From: an uncultured Clostridia bacterium
GTDB taxonomy: Bacteria > Bacillota > Clostridia > Oscillospirales > Acutalibacteraceae
Assembly (NCBI GenBank): GCA_945912145.1
Contig: CAMEBF010000002.1
Coordinates: 1 to 64,000, forward strand
Direction: 5' to 3'
DNA: 64,000 nt
In this document: one piece after another, positions 25,829-34,264 of the stretch
How positions within the stretch are numbered: position 1 is the first letter of the stretch
Layout of the letters: every line of letters starts with the position of its first letter
The notes under the pieces: model-generated
What the model was told of the DNA's origin: nothing
Database searches by the model: none
The model's input: the letters and a program-made list of their open reading frames with translations, nothing else
Program-made: the position numbers and the translations under genes

Positions 25829-25986
25829 ATCCTGTTTTCTCCGGACGACCGGGGAATTTTTTTTTGCCGGAATTTACGAAATGACCTTTCACAGCGAAGC
25901 CCGTCCTGCTCGGCAGACTTCGCAAGAATCACGGCAAATTTCAAAAGACTGGCCTCGGCAGATTCATAAAATTTCACTTCCATCAT
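25810..25986 (-). pseudogene. Truncated NUDIX hydrolase N-terminus
   Basis: From ATG 25986 the first 24 residues (MMEVKFYESAEASLLKFAVI, then LAKS) resemble the N-terminal strand of clostridial NUDIX hydrolases. The similarity stops abruptly; the rest (EQDGLRCERSFRKF...) is basic, has no NUDIX box and ends inside the terminator of unit copy 2. A good promoter precedes it (minus TTGACT 26042-26047, 17, TACAAT 26019-26024), so a real gene once started here. The NUDIX call is from memory of the family and is tentative. Confidence 0.4.
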
Positions 25987-26088
25987 GAAAACCTCATTTC
26001 TGTCGGTATGACAGGACAATTGTACCATATTGACACCGAAAAGTCAAAAACAAATGTACGAAAAACAAGCCATCAATGACAGGAGATT

Positions 26089-26247
26089 ATGATAAAAGCA
26101 CGCATGACGGCAACCGTTATCAGTCTTTTTATTGCGGGTACCGATTCTGATCGTTCGGTTCGAAAAGGAGCAAATCCGATGCTTCCGGCATTTAAGAATC
26201 AGCATCTTACACAGAATACGCTTGTTTCCGACGAAACTGTTCGATAA
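26089..26247 (+). CDS. Small ORF of uncertain reality
   Basis: A 52-codon frame with AGGAGATT before ATG 26089. The product starts MIKARMTATVISLFIAGTDS and ends DETVR; it shows no family motif, and no promoter is evident upstream. The coding promoter for the next gene begins 4 bases after its stop. It may be a gene fragment. Confidence 0.25.
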   Translation: MIKARMTATVISLFIAGTDSDRSVRKGANPMLPAFKNQHLTQNTLVSDETVR

Positions 26248-26250
26248 ATA

Positions 26251-26279
26251 TTGACAAATTCCATCATCAATGCTACAAT
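26251..26279 (+). promoter_or_regulatory. Promoter of the 26417 zinc-ribbon gene
   Basis: TTGACA 26251-26256, 17-base spacer, TACAAT 26274-26279. A leader of about 130 nt follows with small hairpins (AATTCA-GAT-TTGAATT; GAACC-TAC-GGTTC). Confidence 0.75.
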
Positions 26280-26416
26280 AAATCAAATTCAGATTTGAAT
26301 TGATAAAAAATATTCCTGTCATACGGAAATAACGTATTCCCTTTCACGAACCTACGGTTCACGCGCTGCAAAAATTCCGTTATGATACAGAAGCTCAGAG
26401 AAAAGGAGAACTCATC

Positions 26417-27583
26417 ATGTTTTGTAAGAATTGCAGACAAATCATCGCAGACGGCGAGATGTTCTGCGGAAACTGCGGAGCCAGAGTGGATAACCCGGCA
26501 GGCAATCAGCCGGTCAACCCGGTCATGCCCGGATCGACCGGTGCCGCTATGCCGGGGCAAGTCGGCGCGCCGAAGCCACCCAAGAAGAAATCGAAAAAAA
26601 TCGCGCTGATTGCCATTCCGGTGGCCTTGGTCGTGGTCGTGGCCGTCGTCATTGCCGTCGTCGCGATTTACAAGTCAGTCACCAACACACCGCTTGCAAA
26701 AATCATGTCGGCGGCGGAAAATATGATCTCGTCAGCGGACGTCTACGAAGTTTCGGGAAGTCTGGAAACCGAATTTAGTCCAAGTTTTTCATTAGAAGGA
26801 AGGATAAAGACCGATGCCAAAAACGGCATCATTACAATCAATGATTTTTCAGTCGAAGCGGGAGGTTTCGATTATTCCGGAACAATTCTTGATGATGGCA
26901 ACCTGTATTATTCTCAGAACGATGAAGTCCTTGCCGTTGAAGTGAGCGATTCAAATTTTTCAACATACATATACAATCGTGACATGGCAGCATATGAAGG
27001 ATCTGAACTTTACGATACTGACAAGATGGATAAATCTACATACCGTACATTGACGGAAACTGTTTCAGCAGTATTTTCCATTCTCAACAGCAATCTTTAC
27101 AGCGATGCCGGCAATATTGCCGATACTGTCAACAAATTTTTACAAGACAATGACCTTGATGGTTACATCGCTCTTGAGGATAATTTTGCCGATTGCCTGC
27201 AGACATTCATTAAGGCCGCCGGCAAAAAGGACTTCCAGACGGAAGTCTTCGGGCTGAAATCCACCGATAACGACAAGTATGAGTTTGAGATCGATACCGC
27301 AAAATTACTGGAGTCGATATGTGAATACTTCGGTTCGGCAATCACATTCGAAAACGGGTCTCTGGAGGAAATTATTGGAGATTCCGAACTGGACGAATAT
27401 CTGCCGGAAACGATCGAGCTTTCCGTTCAGCTGAACAAAAACATGATTCAGGATGTAAATATTTCATTTGCGATGGAGATAGACGGCTATCCTGCCGACA
27501 TTGACGGATCACTCCATTTTGAAAAATCGGACGAGGACGTTACCGTCGATACCGACGCGATCCAGGATAAAGCAAAACGATAA
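26417..27583 (+). CDS. Zinc-ribbon, single-pass membrane protein with large outer domain
   Basis: A 388-residue protein: zinc ribbon CKNCRQIIADGEMFCGNCG (residues 3-21), a 35-residue Pro/Gly/Ala linker, a basic patch PPKKKSKKI, one membrane helix (about 58-82, ALVVVVAVVIAVVAI) and an outer domain of 300 residues made of repeating beta strands (VYEVSGSLETEFS, FEIDTAKLL). The outer domain is like those of clostridial proteins that carry 'zinc-ribbon plus DUF' layouts; the exact family is not recognised. ATG 26417 has AAAAGGAG upstream. Monocistronic, bounded by promoter and terminator. Confidence 0.8.
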   Translation: MFCKNCRQIIADGEMFCGNCGARVDNPAGNQPVNPVMPGSTGAAMPGQVGAPKPPKKKSKKIALIAIPVALVVVVAVVIAVVAIYKSVTNTPLAKIMSAAENMISSADVYEVSGSLETEFSPSFSLEGRIKTDAKNGIITINDFSVEAGGFDYSGTILDDGNLYYSQNDEVLAVEVSDSNFSTYIYNRDMAAYEGSELYDTDKMDKSTYRTLTETVSAVFSILNSNLYSDAGNIADTVNKFLQDNDLDGYIALEDNFADCLQTFIKAAGKKDFQTEVFGLKSTDNDKYEFEIDTAKLLESICEYFGSAITFENGSLEEIIGDSELDEYLPETIELSVQLNKNMIQDVNISFAMEIDGYPADIDGSLHFEKSDEDVTVDTDAIQDKAKR

Positions 27584-27604
27584 TTGAAATGACACAATAA
27601 ATCA

Positions 27605-27640
27605 GGACGCATCCGATATCGGATGCGTCCGAATTTTATA
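27605..27640 (+). terminator. Terminator after the 26417 gene
   Basis: Perfect palindrome with arms GGACGCATCC / GGATGCGTCC, then AATTTTATA; also usable for the convergent GGGtGRT operon. Confidence 0.8.
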
Positions 27641-27657
27641 TTGACAACCGAACAGGC

Positions 27658-28656
27658 TTATTTCATAGCCTCTTCAACGGCAACCGCGCAAGCGACCGTT
27701 GCACCGACCATGGGGTTGTTGCCCATGCCGATAAGACCCATCATTTCAACGTGAGCGGGAACGGAGGACGAACCTGCGAACTGCGCGTCGGAATGCATTC
27801 TGCCCATCGTATCGGTCATGCCGTAGCTGGACGGACCTGCCGCCATGTTATCCGGATGAAGCGTACGGCCTGTGCCGCCGCCGGATGCTACGGAGAAATA
27901 CTTCACGCCGTTCTCGACGCACCATTTTTTATAGGTGCCGGCAACGGGGTGCTGGAAACGGGTGGGATTGGTGGAGTTGCCGGTGATGGAAACGCCGACG
28001 TTCTCAAGCTTCATGATCGCGACGCCCTCGGGAACGTTGTCCGCGCCGTAGCATCTGACCTTGGCTCTGTCGCCGTCCGAATAAGCGGTCTCTTCCACGA
28101 CCTTAACTGTCTCGGTGTAGGGGTCAAATTCCGTCTTGCAGTAGGTGAAGCCGTTGATTCTGGAAATGATCATCGCGGCATCCTTGCCGAGACCGTTCAG
28201 GATAACGCGGAGAGGTTTCACTCTGACCTTATTGGCGTTAAGCGCGATTTTGATAGCGCCCTCAGCAGCGGCAAAGCTCTCGTGACCTGCCAGGAAGCAG
28301 AAGCACTCCGTCTCTTCGGAAAGGAGCATTTTGCCGAGGTTGCCGTGACCGAGACCGACCTTACGGTTGTCCGCGACGGAACCGGGGATGCAGAAGGACT
28401 GAAGTCCCTCGCCGATGGCGGCAGCCGCGTCGGCAGCCTTGGTGCAGCCTTTCTTCACGGCGATGGCGCAGCCGACCGTGTACGCCCAGACAGCGTTTTC
28501 AAAGCAGATGGGCTGTGTCTCTCTGACGATCTTATCGCAATCGATGCCCTTTGCCAGCGTGATGTCCTTGCACTCTTCGATGGAAGAAATGCCGTATTCT
28601 TTCAGAACGCCGAGAATTTTATCGGCTCTTCTTTCGTAGTTTTCAAACAATGCCAT
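27658..28656 (-). CDS. GGGtGRT protein, partner of Fe-S scaffold
   Basis: A 332-residue protein with the motif that names its family, SVASGGGTGRTLHPDN (about residue 254). Many cysteines sit in conserved-looking spots (Cys25, Cys36, Cys40, Cys51, Cys63). Other landmarks are LGHGNLGKMLL and GLGKDAAMIISRINGF. It lies 14 bases after the Fe-S scaffold-like gene, the usual pairing of these two families in anaerobic Clostridia. The biochemical role is not established; a part in iron-sulfur or redox-enzyme assembly is inferred from the partner. Confidence 0.85.
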   Translation of the reverse strand: MALFENYERRADKILGVLKEYGISSIEECKDITLAKGIDCDKIVRETQPICFENAVWAYTVGCAIAVKKGCTKAADAAAAIGEGLQSFCIPGSVADNRKVGLGHGNLGKMLLSEETECFCFLAGHESFAAAEGAIKIALNANKVRVKPLRVILNGLGKDAAMIISRINGFTYCKTEFDPYTETVKVVEETAYSDGDRAKVRCYGADNVPEGVAIMKLENVGVSITGNSTNPTRFQHPVAGTYKKWCVENGVKYFSVASGGGTGRTLHPDNMAAGPSSYGMTDTMGRMHSDAQFAGSSSVPAHVEMMGLIGMGNNPMVGATVACAVAVEEAMK

Positions 28657-28670
28657 GTTCCTTTACCTCC

Positions 28671-29363
28671 TTACTCTTTGCGGGGATCGATATACTTGGC
28701 GGCTTCCGCAAATCTGCCGTATGTGCCCTTGGCTTTTTCATACGCCGTTGTGGGATCGTCGCCCTTTTTGATGAAATCGGTCATTTTGCCGAGAGAAACG
28801 AACTCATAGCCGATAACCTGATCGTCCGCATCGAGCGCCATTCTGGTAACGTAACCTTCGGCCATTTCCAGATAACGGACGCCCTTGAGCTTGGTGCCGT
28901 ACATCGTGCCGACCTGAGAACGAAGACCTTTGCCGAGGTCCTCAAGGCCTGCGCCGACGGTCAGACCGTCTTCGGAGAAAGCGGACTGCGAACGGCCGTA
29001 TACGATCTGGAGGAACAGCTCGCGCATCGCGGTGTTGATCGCGTCGCAGACGAGGTCGGTATTGAGCGCTTCGAGAATGGTCTTGCCGGGGAGGATTTCG
29101 CTGGCCATAGCGGCGGAATGCGTCATACCCGAGCAGCCGATGGTCTCCACAAGCGCTTCTTCAATGATACCGTTTTTGATATTCAGGGAAAGCTTGCAGG
29201 CACCCTGCTGCGGTGCGCACCAGCCGATGCCGTGCGTGAAACCGGAAATATCCTTGATTTCGTATGCTTTGACCCAATTGCCCTCTTCGGGAATCGGAGC
29301 GGGACCGTGGTTCGGTCCTTTCTTGACTGTGCACATTGTTTCTACTTCGTGTGAGTAAGTCAT
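28671..29363 (-). CDS. Iron-sulfur cluster assembly scaffold-like protein
   Basis: A 230-residue NifU/IscU-like protein: the N-terminal third carries GWCAPQQGACKLSLNIKNG and VETIGCSGMTHSAAMASEIL, with three Cys placed as in scaffold proteins, followed by LVCDAINTAMRELFLQIVYG. It is longer than IscU (about 130) and has a C-terminal extension with GYVTRMALDADDQVIGYEF. ATG 29363 (MTYSHEVETM) is chosen for its AAAGGAG; the open frame runs 10 codons further. First gene of a two-gene operon with the GGGtGRT gene. Confidence 0.8.
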   Translation of the reverse strand: MTYSHEVETMCTVKKGPNHGPAPIPEEGNWVKAYEIKDISGFTHGIGWCAPQQGACKLSLNIKNGIIEEALVETIGCSGMTHSAAMASEILPGKTILEALNTDLVCDAINTAMRELFLQIVYGRSQSAFSEDGLTVGAGLEDLGKGLRSQVGTMYGTKLKGVRYLEMAEGYVTRMALDADDQVIGYEFVSLGKMTDFIKKGDDPTTAYEKAKGTYGRFAEAAKYIDPRKE

Positions 29364-29415
29364 GATTTGATTGTCTCCTTTCGGTTGTAACATCCGATAA
29401 ATTTACCACTATGAT

Positions 29416-29444
29416 ATTATACAAAAAAAATTTCCGGAGTTCAA
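29416..29444 (-). promoter_or_regulatory. Promoter of the scaffold/GGGtGRT operon
   Basis: Minus strand TTGAAC (29439-29444), 17-base spacer, TATAAT (29416-29421). Confidence 0.75.
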
Positions 29445-29467
29445 TAGTAAAATTATAAATATCGGTG

Positions 29468-29496
29468 TTTACAAACGAAAAAAATTATGTTAATAT
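29468..29496 (+). promoter_or_regulatory. Promoter of the dockerin protein gene
   Basis: TTTACA 29468-29473, 17-base spacer, TAATAT 29491-29496; back to back with the previous promoter. Confidence 0.65.
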
Positions 29497-29533
29497 AGAC
29501 ATGAAATCAATTCTGGGATAGGAGAATCTAACT

Positions 29534-30715
29534 ATGAAAAAGATACTTTCCGTTTTCTTGTCCGCGCTGATGATTGCGTCCCTTTTCGTGTTGCCGGCTT
29601 CGGCTCTGACGCCTGAGGAATCGCAATCCGCTGTAGACGCCGCCTATAACGCCATGTTTGACGGTGTGGCCGGAGACGTCAACGGTGACGGCGCGTTTAC
29701 CGTGACTGATGCCCGAGCTGCACTTCTAAGCTCCGCCGGACTGGACAAGGATACCGTCAATAAAACCAAGGCCGATACGGACGGCGACGGCGTGATCACG
29801 GCAATCGACGCGAGAACCATTTTGCGCGCAGCCGCAAAGCTGGAGTCGATCGATGTGCTGTATACACCGCAGATGAAGCTTGATCTCTTCAACGCGCTGC
29901 TCAACAACATCAAGTATTCGGGTGAGAAATACAGAAAATTCAAAACCGATGAAACCGTCAGCGTAACGCATGACAATCAGGCGGCGATTGATGATTTTAA
30001 CAAGCAAATGAACAATCTGATGAAGATTGCCGGCTCCGATGAAACGATCGATCTGGGCAAGGAACTGACATCATCCTCCGACAACGCTCCCTCCTACTCC
30101 TATTCGAGCCGCGATATTACCGCCGCGATCAACAACTACCCGGTATCGGGTCAGGAATTTGCCAGCATCATCGGTCTGGGCGACATTGTTTCTATCGACT
30201 ATGCCGAAAATCAGACATATAAGTTTGCGCCCAAACGTAACTACGGCAATCCGATCGAGCCGCTGACCATGACGGGGCTTGACGCGCTCACCATCACGGT
30301 CAAAGATGAAAAACTGACCAATATTCCTGCCGATACAACGAAAACGGCTCACGGCAAATGCTTCGATATTCCTTCAAAAGAAGAAATCATGTCCGGCTAT
30401 GCCGATATCAACGAGCAATTCAAGAGCTTGGATTTCTCTTCTTTGGGCGAAGGCTATATCTTTGACGTAAACGCCGGATTCAACTCCATCAATTATCACA
30501 CTTCTTCCATCACGATCTACTTTAAGCATGACACAAAGGAAGTTTGCCTCATATCGTATGAACTGAATTACGACCTTTCCGTCGCGGTTCACATGAATAT
30601 CGACATGGGCATTTTCCTGAGCTTCAAGAATCAGACGATCAACATTACGGATAGTGAAAAACAAACGATTGCCTACTATTTCCCGGCACACTATCCGTAT
30701 CCCACAAGCAACTGA
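29534..30715 (+). CDS. Secreted protein with N-terminal dockerin
   Basis: A 393-residue exported protein. The signal peptide ends near LPASALTPEE (residue 25). Residues 47-103 are a type I dockerin: GDVNGDGAFTVTDARAALL and ADTDGDGVITAIDARTIL, each a calcium loop plus helix, so it should bind a cohesin. The remaining 290 residues (beta-rich, with ITVKDEKLTNIPADTTKTA and a C-terminal YYFPAHYPYPTSN) match no family I recognise and show no glycoside hydrolase motif. The dockerin is N-terminal, where cellulosomal enzymes mostly have it at the C-terminus. Own promoter and terminator. Confidence 0.85.
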   Translation: MKKILSVFLSALMIASLFVLPASALTPEESQSAVDAAYNAMFDGVAGDVNGDGAFTVTDARAALLSSAGLDKDTVNKTKADTDGDGVITAIDARTILRAAAKLESIDVLYTPQMKLDLFNALLNNIKYSGEKYRKFKTDETVSVTHDNQAAIDDFNKQMNNLMKIAGSDETIDLGKELTSSSDNAPSYSYSSRDITAAINNYPVSGQEFASIIGLGDIVSIDYAENQTYKFAPKRNYGNPIEPLTMTGLDALTITVKDEKLTNIPADTTKTAHGKCFDIPSKEEIMSGYADINEQFKSLDFSSLGEGYIFDVNAGFNSINYHTSSITIYFKHDTKEVCLISYELNYDLSVAVHMNIDMGIFLSFKNQTINITDSEKQTIAYYFPAHYPYPTSN

Positions 30716-30732
30716 TCCCACACCAGACAACA

Positions 30733-30763
30733 ACCGCTGCCTTTCGGGCAGCGGTCTTTTTTT
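30733..30763 (+). terminator. Terminator after the dockerin gene
   Basis: Stem ACCGCTGCC / GGCAGCGGT, loop TTTCG, then TTTTTTT... (about eight T); convergent with the spoIVA end. Confidence 0.9.
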
Positions 30764-30772
30764 CGCCATATT

Positions 30773-32251
30773 TCAGATGATGATGCACAGCAGGCCGCTG
30801 CAGCCCTCGTTGATGATGCGTTCCAGCGTTTGCTGCAATTTAATTCTGGCCTCCGTGGGCATATGATAGAGCTTGTTTTTCAGACCCTCGTTGACAAGGT
30901 CTTCCAGCGATTTGCCGAAGATATTGGATTTCCAGATTTCGCCCGGATTGTCGCGGAACTCGTTCATCAGGTACATGACCAGCTCCTCAGACTGGCTTTC
31001 CGAGCCGACGATGGGCGCGACCTCGGTATTGATGGTCGCTTTCATCATATGAATCGACGGCGCGGACGCCTTGAGCCGGATGCCGTGCTTGCCGCCCTGC
31101 TTCATCATTTCGGGCTCTTCGAGCGTCAGCTCGTCAATGGTCGGCATCACAATGCCGTAGCCGGTCGCCTCCACCTCGTCGAGTGCGGAACGAATGCGTT
31201 TGTACTGCTTTTCAATCGCCGCCATCTGCGTCAGTCGCTCAATAAGCTGCGCTTCGGATTTGACTTCAACGCCGCTGATCTGCGTCACGATCTCATAGAA
31301 AACGGCGTTCGTCACGTTCGTCTGAATCGCCGCCTTGCCGTCGCCGAGGCTGATGTCCCTGACGGATGCCGAAACGATATAGTCCTCCTGCTGCAAGGTG
31401 CCGCACAAGTCCTCAACATTGCGGATGCATTTCAGCTTTTCACCGCCGCACCGCAGTGCCGCGAGCAGCTCCTTTTTGACGCGGTGATCGCTTTTCAGCG
31501 AACGGAACCATGACGGCACATGAACGGCGACCTCCTTGACCGGGAACTCCATCAGCACTTTATGCAGGATTTCGCGGATCTCTGTCTCCGTGATCTCCAG
31601 ACAGTTGACCGGCAGTACCGGAACAGCATATTTTTCCGAGAGCTTCTCGCTCATCTCGACCGCTGTCGGCGAATCGGGCACCATGCAGTTGAGCAGGACG
31701 ATAAAGGGCTTGTCGATCTCTTTGAGTTCCGCGATGACGCGCTCTTCGGCTTCCTCGTATTCGTAACGCGGAATGTCGCTGATGCTGCCGTCGGTCGTGA
31801 CGACAAGACCGATGGTCGAATGCTCGCTGATGACCTTCTGCGTGCCGATCTCCGCCGCCATGTTAAAGGGGATTTCCTCATCGAACCACGGCGTTTTAAC
31901 CATTCTGGGTGACTCGCCCTCGATATAGCCCAACGAACTCGGCACGATATAGCCGACGCAGTCCACCATGCGGACAGAAAAATTGACGTTACCCTGCAAT
32001 TCGACTTTTGCCGCCTGCTCGGGAATGAATTTCGGCTCCGTCGTCATGATCGTACGGCCGGCCGCCGACTGCGGCAATTCGTCTACGGCGCGTTCCTTCG
32101 CAAAGCTGCCGTCGATATTCGGCAGGACGATCGTCTCCATAAACTTCTTGATAAAGGTGGATTTTCCCGTCCGGACGGGACCGACGACGCCTATGTAAAT
32201 ATCGCCGTTCGTGCGCTTGCGTATATCTTCGTAAATGCGTGTGTTATCCAT
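30773..32251 (-). CDS. spoIVA: SpoIVA, spore coat basement-layer ATPase
   Basis: SpoIVA polymerises on the forespore surface using ATP and forms the base of the spore coat. The 492 residues match the usual length; MDNTRIYEDIRKRTNGDIYI starts the family, with Walker A GPVRTGKST (residues 24-32), and the highly conserved C-terminus ends in CSGLLCIII. ATG 32251 is used (GGGAGG upstream). The gene directly follows a SipL-like gene (18 bases), its known partner in Clostridioides. This marks the organism as a spore-former. Confidence 0.96.
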   Translation of the reverse strand: MDNTRIYEDIRKRTNGDIYIGVVGPVRTGKSTFIKKFMETIVLPNIDGSFAKERAVDELPQSAAGRTIMTTEPKFIPEQAAKVELQGNVNFSVRMVDCVGYIVPSSLGYIEGESPRMVKTPWFDEEIPFNMAAEIGTQKVISEHSTIGLVVTTDGSISDIPRYEYEEAEERVIAELKEIDKPFIVLLNCMVPDSPTAVEMSEKLSEKYAVPVLPVNCLEITETEIREILHKVLMEFPVKEVAVHVPSWFRSLKSDHRVKKELLAALRCGGEKLKCIRNVEDLCGTLQQEDYIVSASVRDISLGDGKAAIQTNVTNAVFYEIVTQISGVEVKSEAQLIERLTQMAAIEKQYKRIRSALDEVEATGYGIVMPTIDELTLEEPEMMKQGGKHGIRLKASAPSIHMMKATINTEVAPIVGSESQSEELVMYLMNEFRDNPGEIWKSNIFGKSLEDLVNEGLKNKLYHMPTEARIKLQQTLERIINEGCSGLLCIII

Positions 32252-32269
32252 TGCAGTCCCTCCCAAGGA

Positions 32270-33787
32270 TTATTCCAACTCAAAAATCAGCATACAGTCC
32301 TGCGGCAGCGTATCGCCGCTCAGCTCGTTCGCTTCCTGAATCAGCGCGACGGACGTGCCGTGCTGCTTCGCGATGTCCCAGAGCTTTTCGCCCTTTGACG
32401 CGAAGTAAATCGTGACAACACCGTCCTCGTCCTGACGCATGACTTCCTTGCCTTTTGCGAGGCTCGTCACCGCTTCACAGGTTTTAACAGAATAGGCAAA
32501 TCCGTCGATGCGAAGCTCCGCGGAAACGGAAACATTCGACGAAGAGTCCACCGAACAACTGACGGCGTTTACGCTGATATCGGGCATAAATTCGCATCCG
32601 TCTGCGCTGTCCTCGAGCTGTTTTTTGTATTCAAAATCAGCGACGCGCTCAAAATAGAGCTTTTCATCGTTTTCCGTGACAAGGATCAGACCGAAATGCA
32701 GATTGCCCTTGCAGATGAGTGTGCTGCCGTCCGTCTGCACGCTGTAGCGGATGCGCCGGACACAGGCGTCCGCAACGCTTTTCGCCTTGCAGGAGCTGAA
32801 ATCCATTTGCGAAGCTGTCAGATACGTCTCCTGAATGCGGCGCATCGCCGTGACGCACCGGATCGTGTTCTGCGTGCAGAGCAGCTCAAAGAAAGGAGAA
32901 TACGCCTGTGAAATCAGATTGACGGTAGATTTTTTATACGCATCCACGCGCGCAATCACAATAACCGAAACTTCGAGCGACGGCGCGGACTGCGGACTGT
33001 CCGGCGTTAGGCGCAGATCGGCGCTGCTGACGGAAAGCGATGCGCAGCACTGCGTTTCTTCGTCGATGCCCTCCATATCGAGAATCTGGTTGACGGGAAG
33101 CGTGATCCGGCGGGTCACAAAGCCGTCGTTGCCGAGCAGCACGGCGTCAATCGCCACACTGCCCTTAATCATCATTTTATTCTTAATGGTACGGATTTCA
33201 TTGACAACGGTCGTGGAGGACGAACGGTAGAGCTTTTGTCCGCCGCCGGTCAGGTCTTCAGAGGTCGTCAGCGTATAGCTCCGGGCAATACTGCCGAGCA
33301 AAAAGCTTCCCTCTGCCTGCTCTTGCAGCGTGTGACAACGCGGATCGTCAACCTGCGTGATGACGGCGCATTCGCTAAGACCCGTGACAGCAACCCGCAG
33401 CGTCACGGAACCTCGGATATCGGCGCGGCGCTGATTGACCGCGCGGCAGGTCACCTGATCGGAAACCGCCGAAACGCTTACGATGTCGCCGTCCGACGCG
33501 TCCTTGACGTCAACGCTGCGGTTGAACGGATAGGCGCATTCAAACACGTCTGATTTGCCGTTCCCGTCAAGATAGAGAACGCGCGTGCAGACGCTGCCGT
33601 CGATCACGGCCTTATCCCCCGTAATCGACGCGGAAAAGATATTGACTGCTGCAGCGCAGCTGAGCACCTTCACAATATCGCCGTAATAATCGGGCAGGCT
33701 CATGTCATTCTCGATAACCTGCTCAATCGTGACCGATAGTTTTTCTTTTTTTATCATAACCTTTTCGGTTTGAAGCTTACTTTCCAT
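32270..33787 (-). CDS. SipL-like coat morphogenetic protein (DUF3794 + LysM)
   Basis: A 505-residue protein with three DUF3794/SPOCS-type units (around 20-130, 150-270 and 300-430; DYYGDIVKVLSCAAAV and LPVNQILDMEG are typical) and a C-terminal LysM domain (about 452-505: ASKGEKLWDIAKQHGTS, LPQDCMLIFELE). In Clostridioides difficile the same architecture defines SipL, whose LysM binds SpoIVA during engulfment. Adjacency to spoIVA supports the same role. Sporulation control is expected, but I could not read a clear sigma-E promoter. Confidence 0.9.
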   Translation of the reverse strand: MESKLQTEKVMIKKEKLSVTIEQVIENDMSLPDYYGDIVKVLSCAAAVNIFSASITGDKAVIDGSVCTRVLYLDGNGKSDVFECAYPFNRSVDVKDASDGDIVSVSAVSDQVTCRAVNQRRADIRGSVTLRVAVTGLSECAVITQVDDPRCHTLQEQAEGSFLLGSIARSYTLTTSEDLTGGGQKLYRSSSTTVVNEIRTIKNKMMIKGSVAIDAVLLGNDGFVTRRITLPVNQILDMEGIDEETQCCASLSVSSADLRLTPDSPQSAPSLEVSVIVIARVDAYKKSTVNLISQAYSPFFELLCTQNTIRCVTAMRRIQETYLTASQMDFSSCKAKSVADACVRRIRYSVQTDGSTLICKGNLHFGLILVTENDEKLYFERVADFEYKKQLEDSADGCEFMPDISVNAVSCSVDSSSNVSVSAELRIDGFAYSVKTCEAVTSLAKGKEVMRQDEDGVVTIYFASKGEKLWDIAKQHGTSVALIQEANELSGDTLPQDCMLIFELE

Positions 33788-33810
33788 TTCACCGGCTCCT
33801 TTTTTCGTTT

Positions 33811-33874
33811 CTCACTCAAGATATATTCCTGTCCTGTCCGGGATATTCATAGAAACAAAATTTTTTTGAGTGAG
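33811..33874. repeat. Widely spaced inverted repeat between sipL-like and ylmC
   Basis: CTCACTCAA (33811-33819) and TTGAGTGAG (33866-33874), perfect 9-base arms 46 bases apart, between the divergent starts of two sporulation genes. Confidence 0.5.
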
Positions 33875-33950
33875 TCCTGAATCCGGCGGCGTATGAATAA
33901 AAAACAAACGGCATATATAAATAGTATAAAACGAAAGGAGAAAAAAGATT

Positions 33951-34214
33951 ATGCGCTGTTCTGTCAGCAGTCTTTGCGACAAGGATGTGATCACGGTCAA
34001 CGACGGCATACGCATCGGCACGGTCGGCGATGTGGAATTTGACACGGAATCGGGGTGCATTACGTCGCTGATCATCTGCGGAAAAGCCGGATTTTTCGGC
34101 ATGGTGGGGAAAACGGAGGATATCCGGATCGACTGGTGCAACATCGAAGTCATCGGCGACGATACGATTCTTGTCAAATGCGCCGATATCCCAGTATGTC
34201 CGAAAAAGAGATAA
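33951..34214 (+). CDS. YlmC/YmxH-family PRC-barrel sporulation protein
   Basis: An 87-residue single PRC-barrel: MRCSVSSLCDKDVITVNDG, then GTVGDVEFDTESGCI and a C-terminal IDWCNIEVIGDDTILVKC. The family is found in spore-formers and named after YlmC and YmxH of Bacillus; its role is not clear. AAAGGAG lies before ATG 33951. It is divergent from the sipL-like gene and ends at a terminator shared with the LRR gene. Confidence 0.85.
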   Translation: MRCSVSSLCDKDVITVNDGIRIGTVGDVEFDTESGCITSLIICGKAGFFGMVGKTEDIRIDWCNIEVIGDDTILVKCADIPVCPKKR

Positions 34215-34224
34215 CAAAAAAACC

Positions 34225-34258
34225 GACCGTCCCCGAAACCGAGGACGGTCATTCTTTG
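34225..34258. terminator. Convergent terminator (ylmC-type gene / LRR gene)
   Basis: Stem GACCGTCC / GGACGGTC with A-run before and ATTCTTT after; serves both directions. Confidence 0.75.
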
Positions 34259-34264
34259 ATCGGA

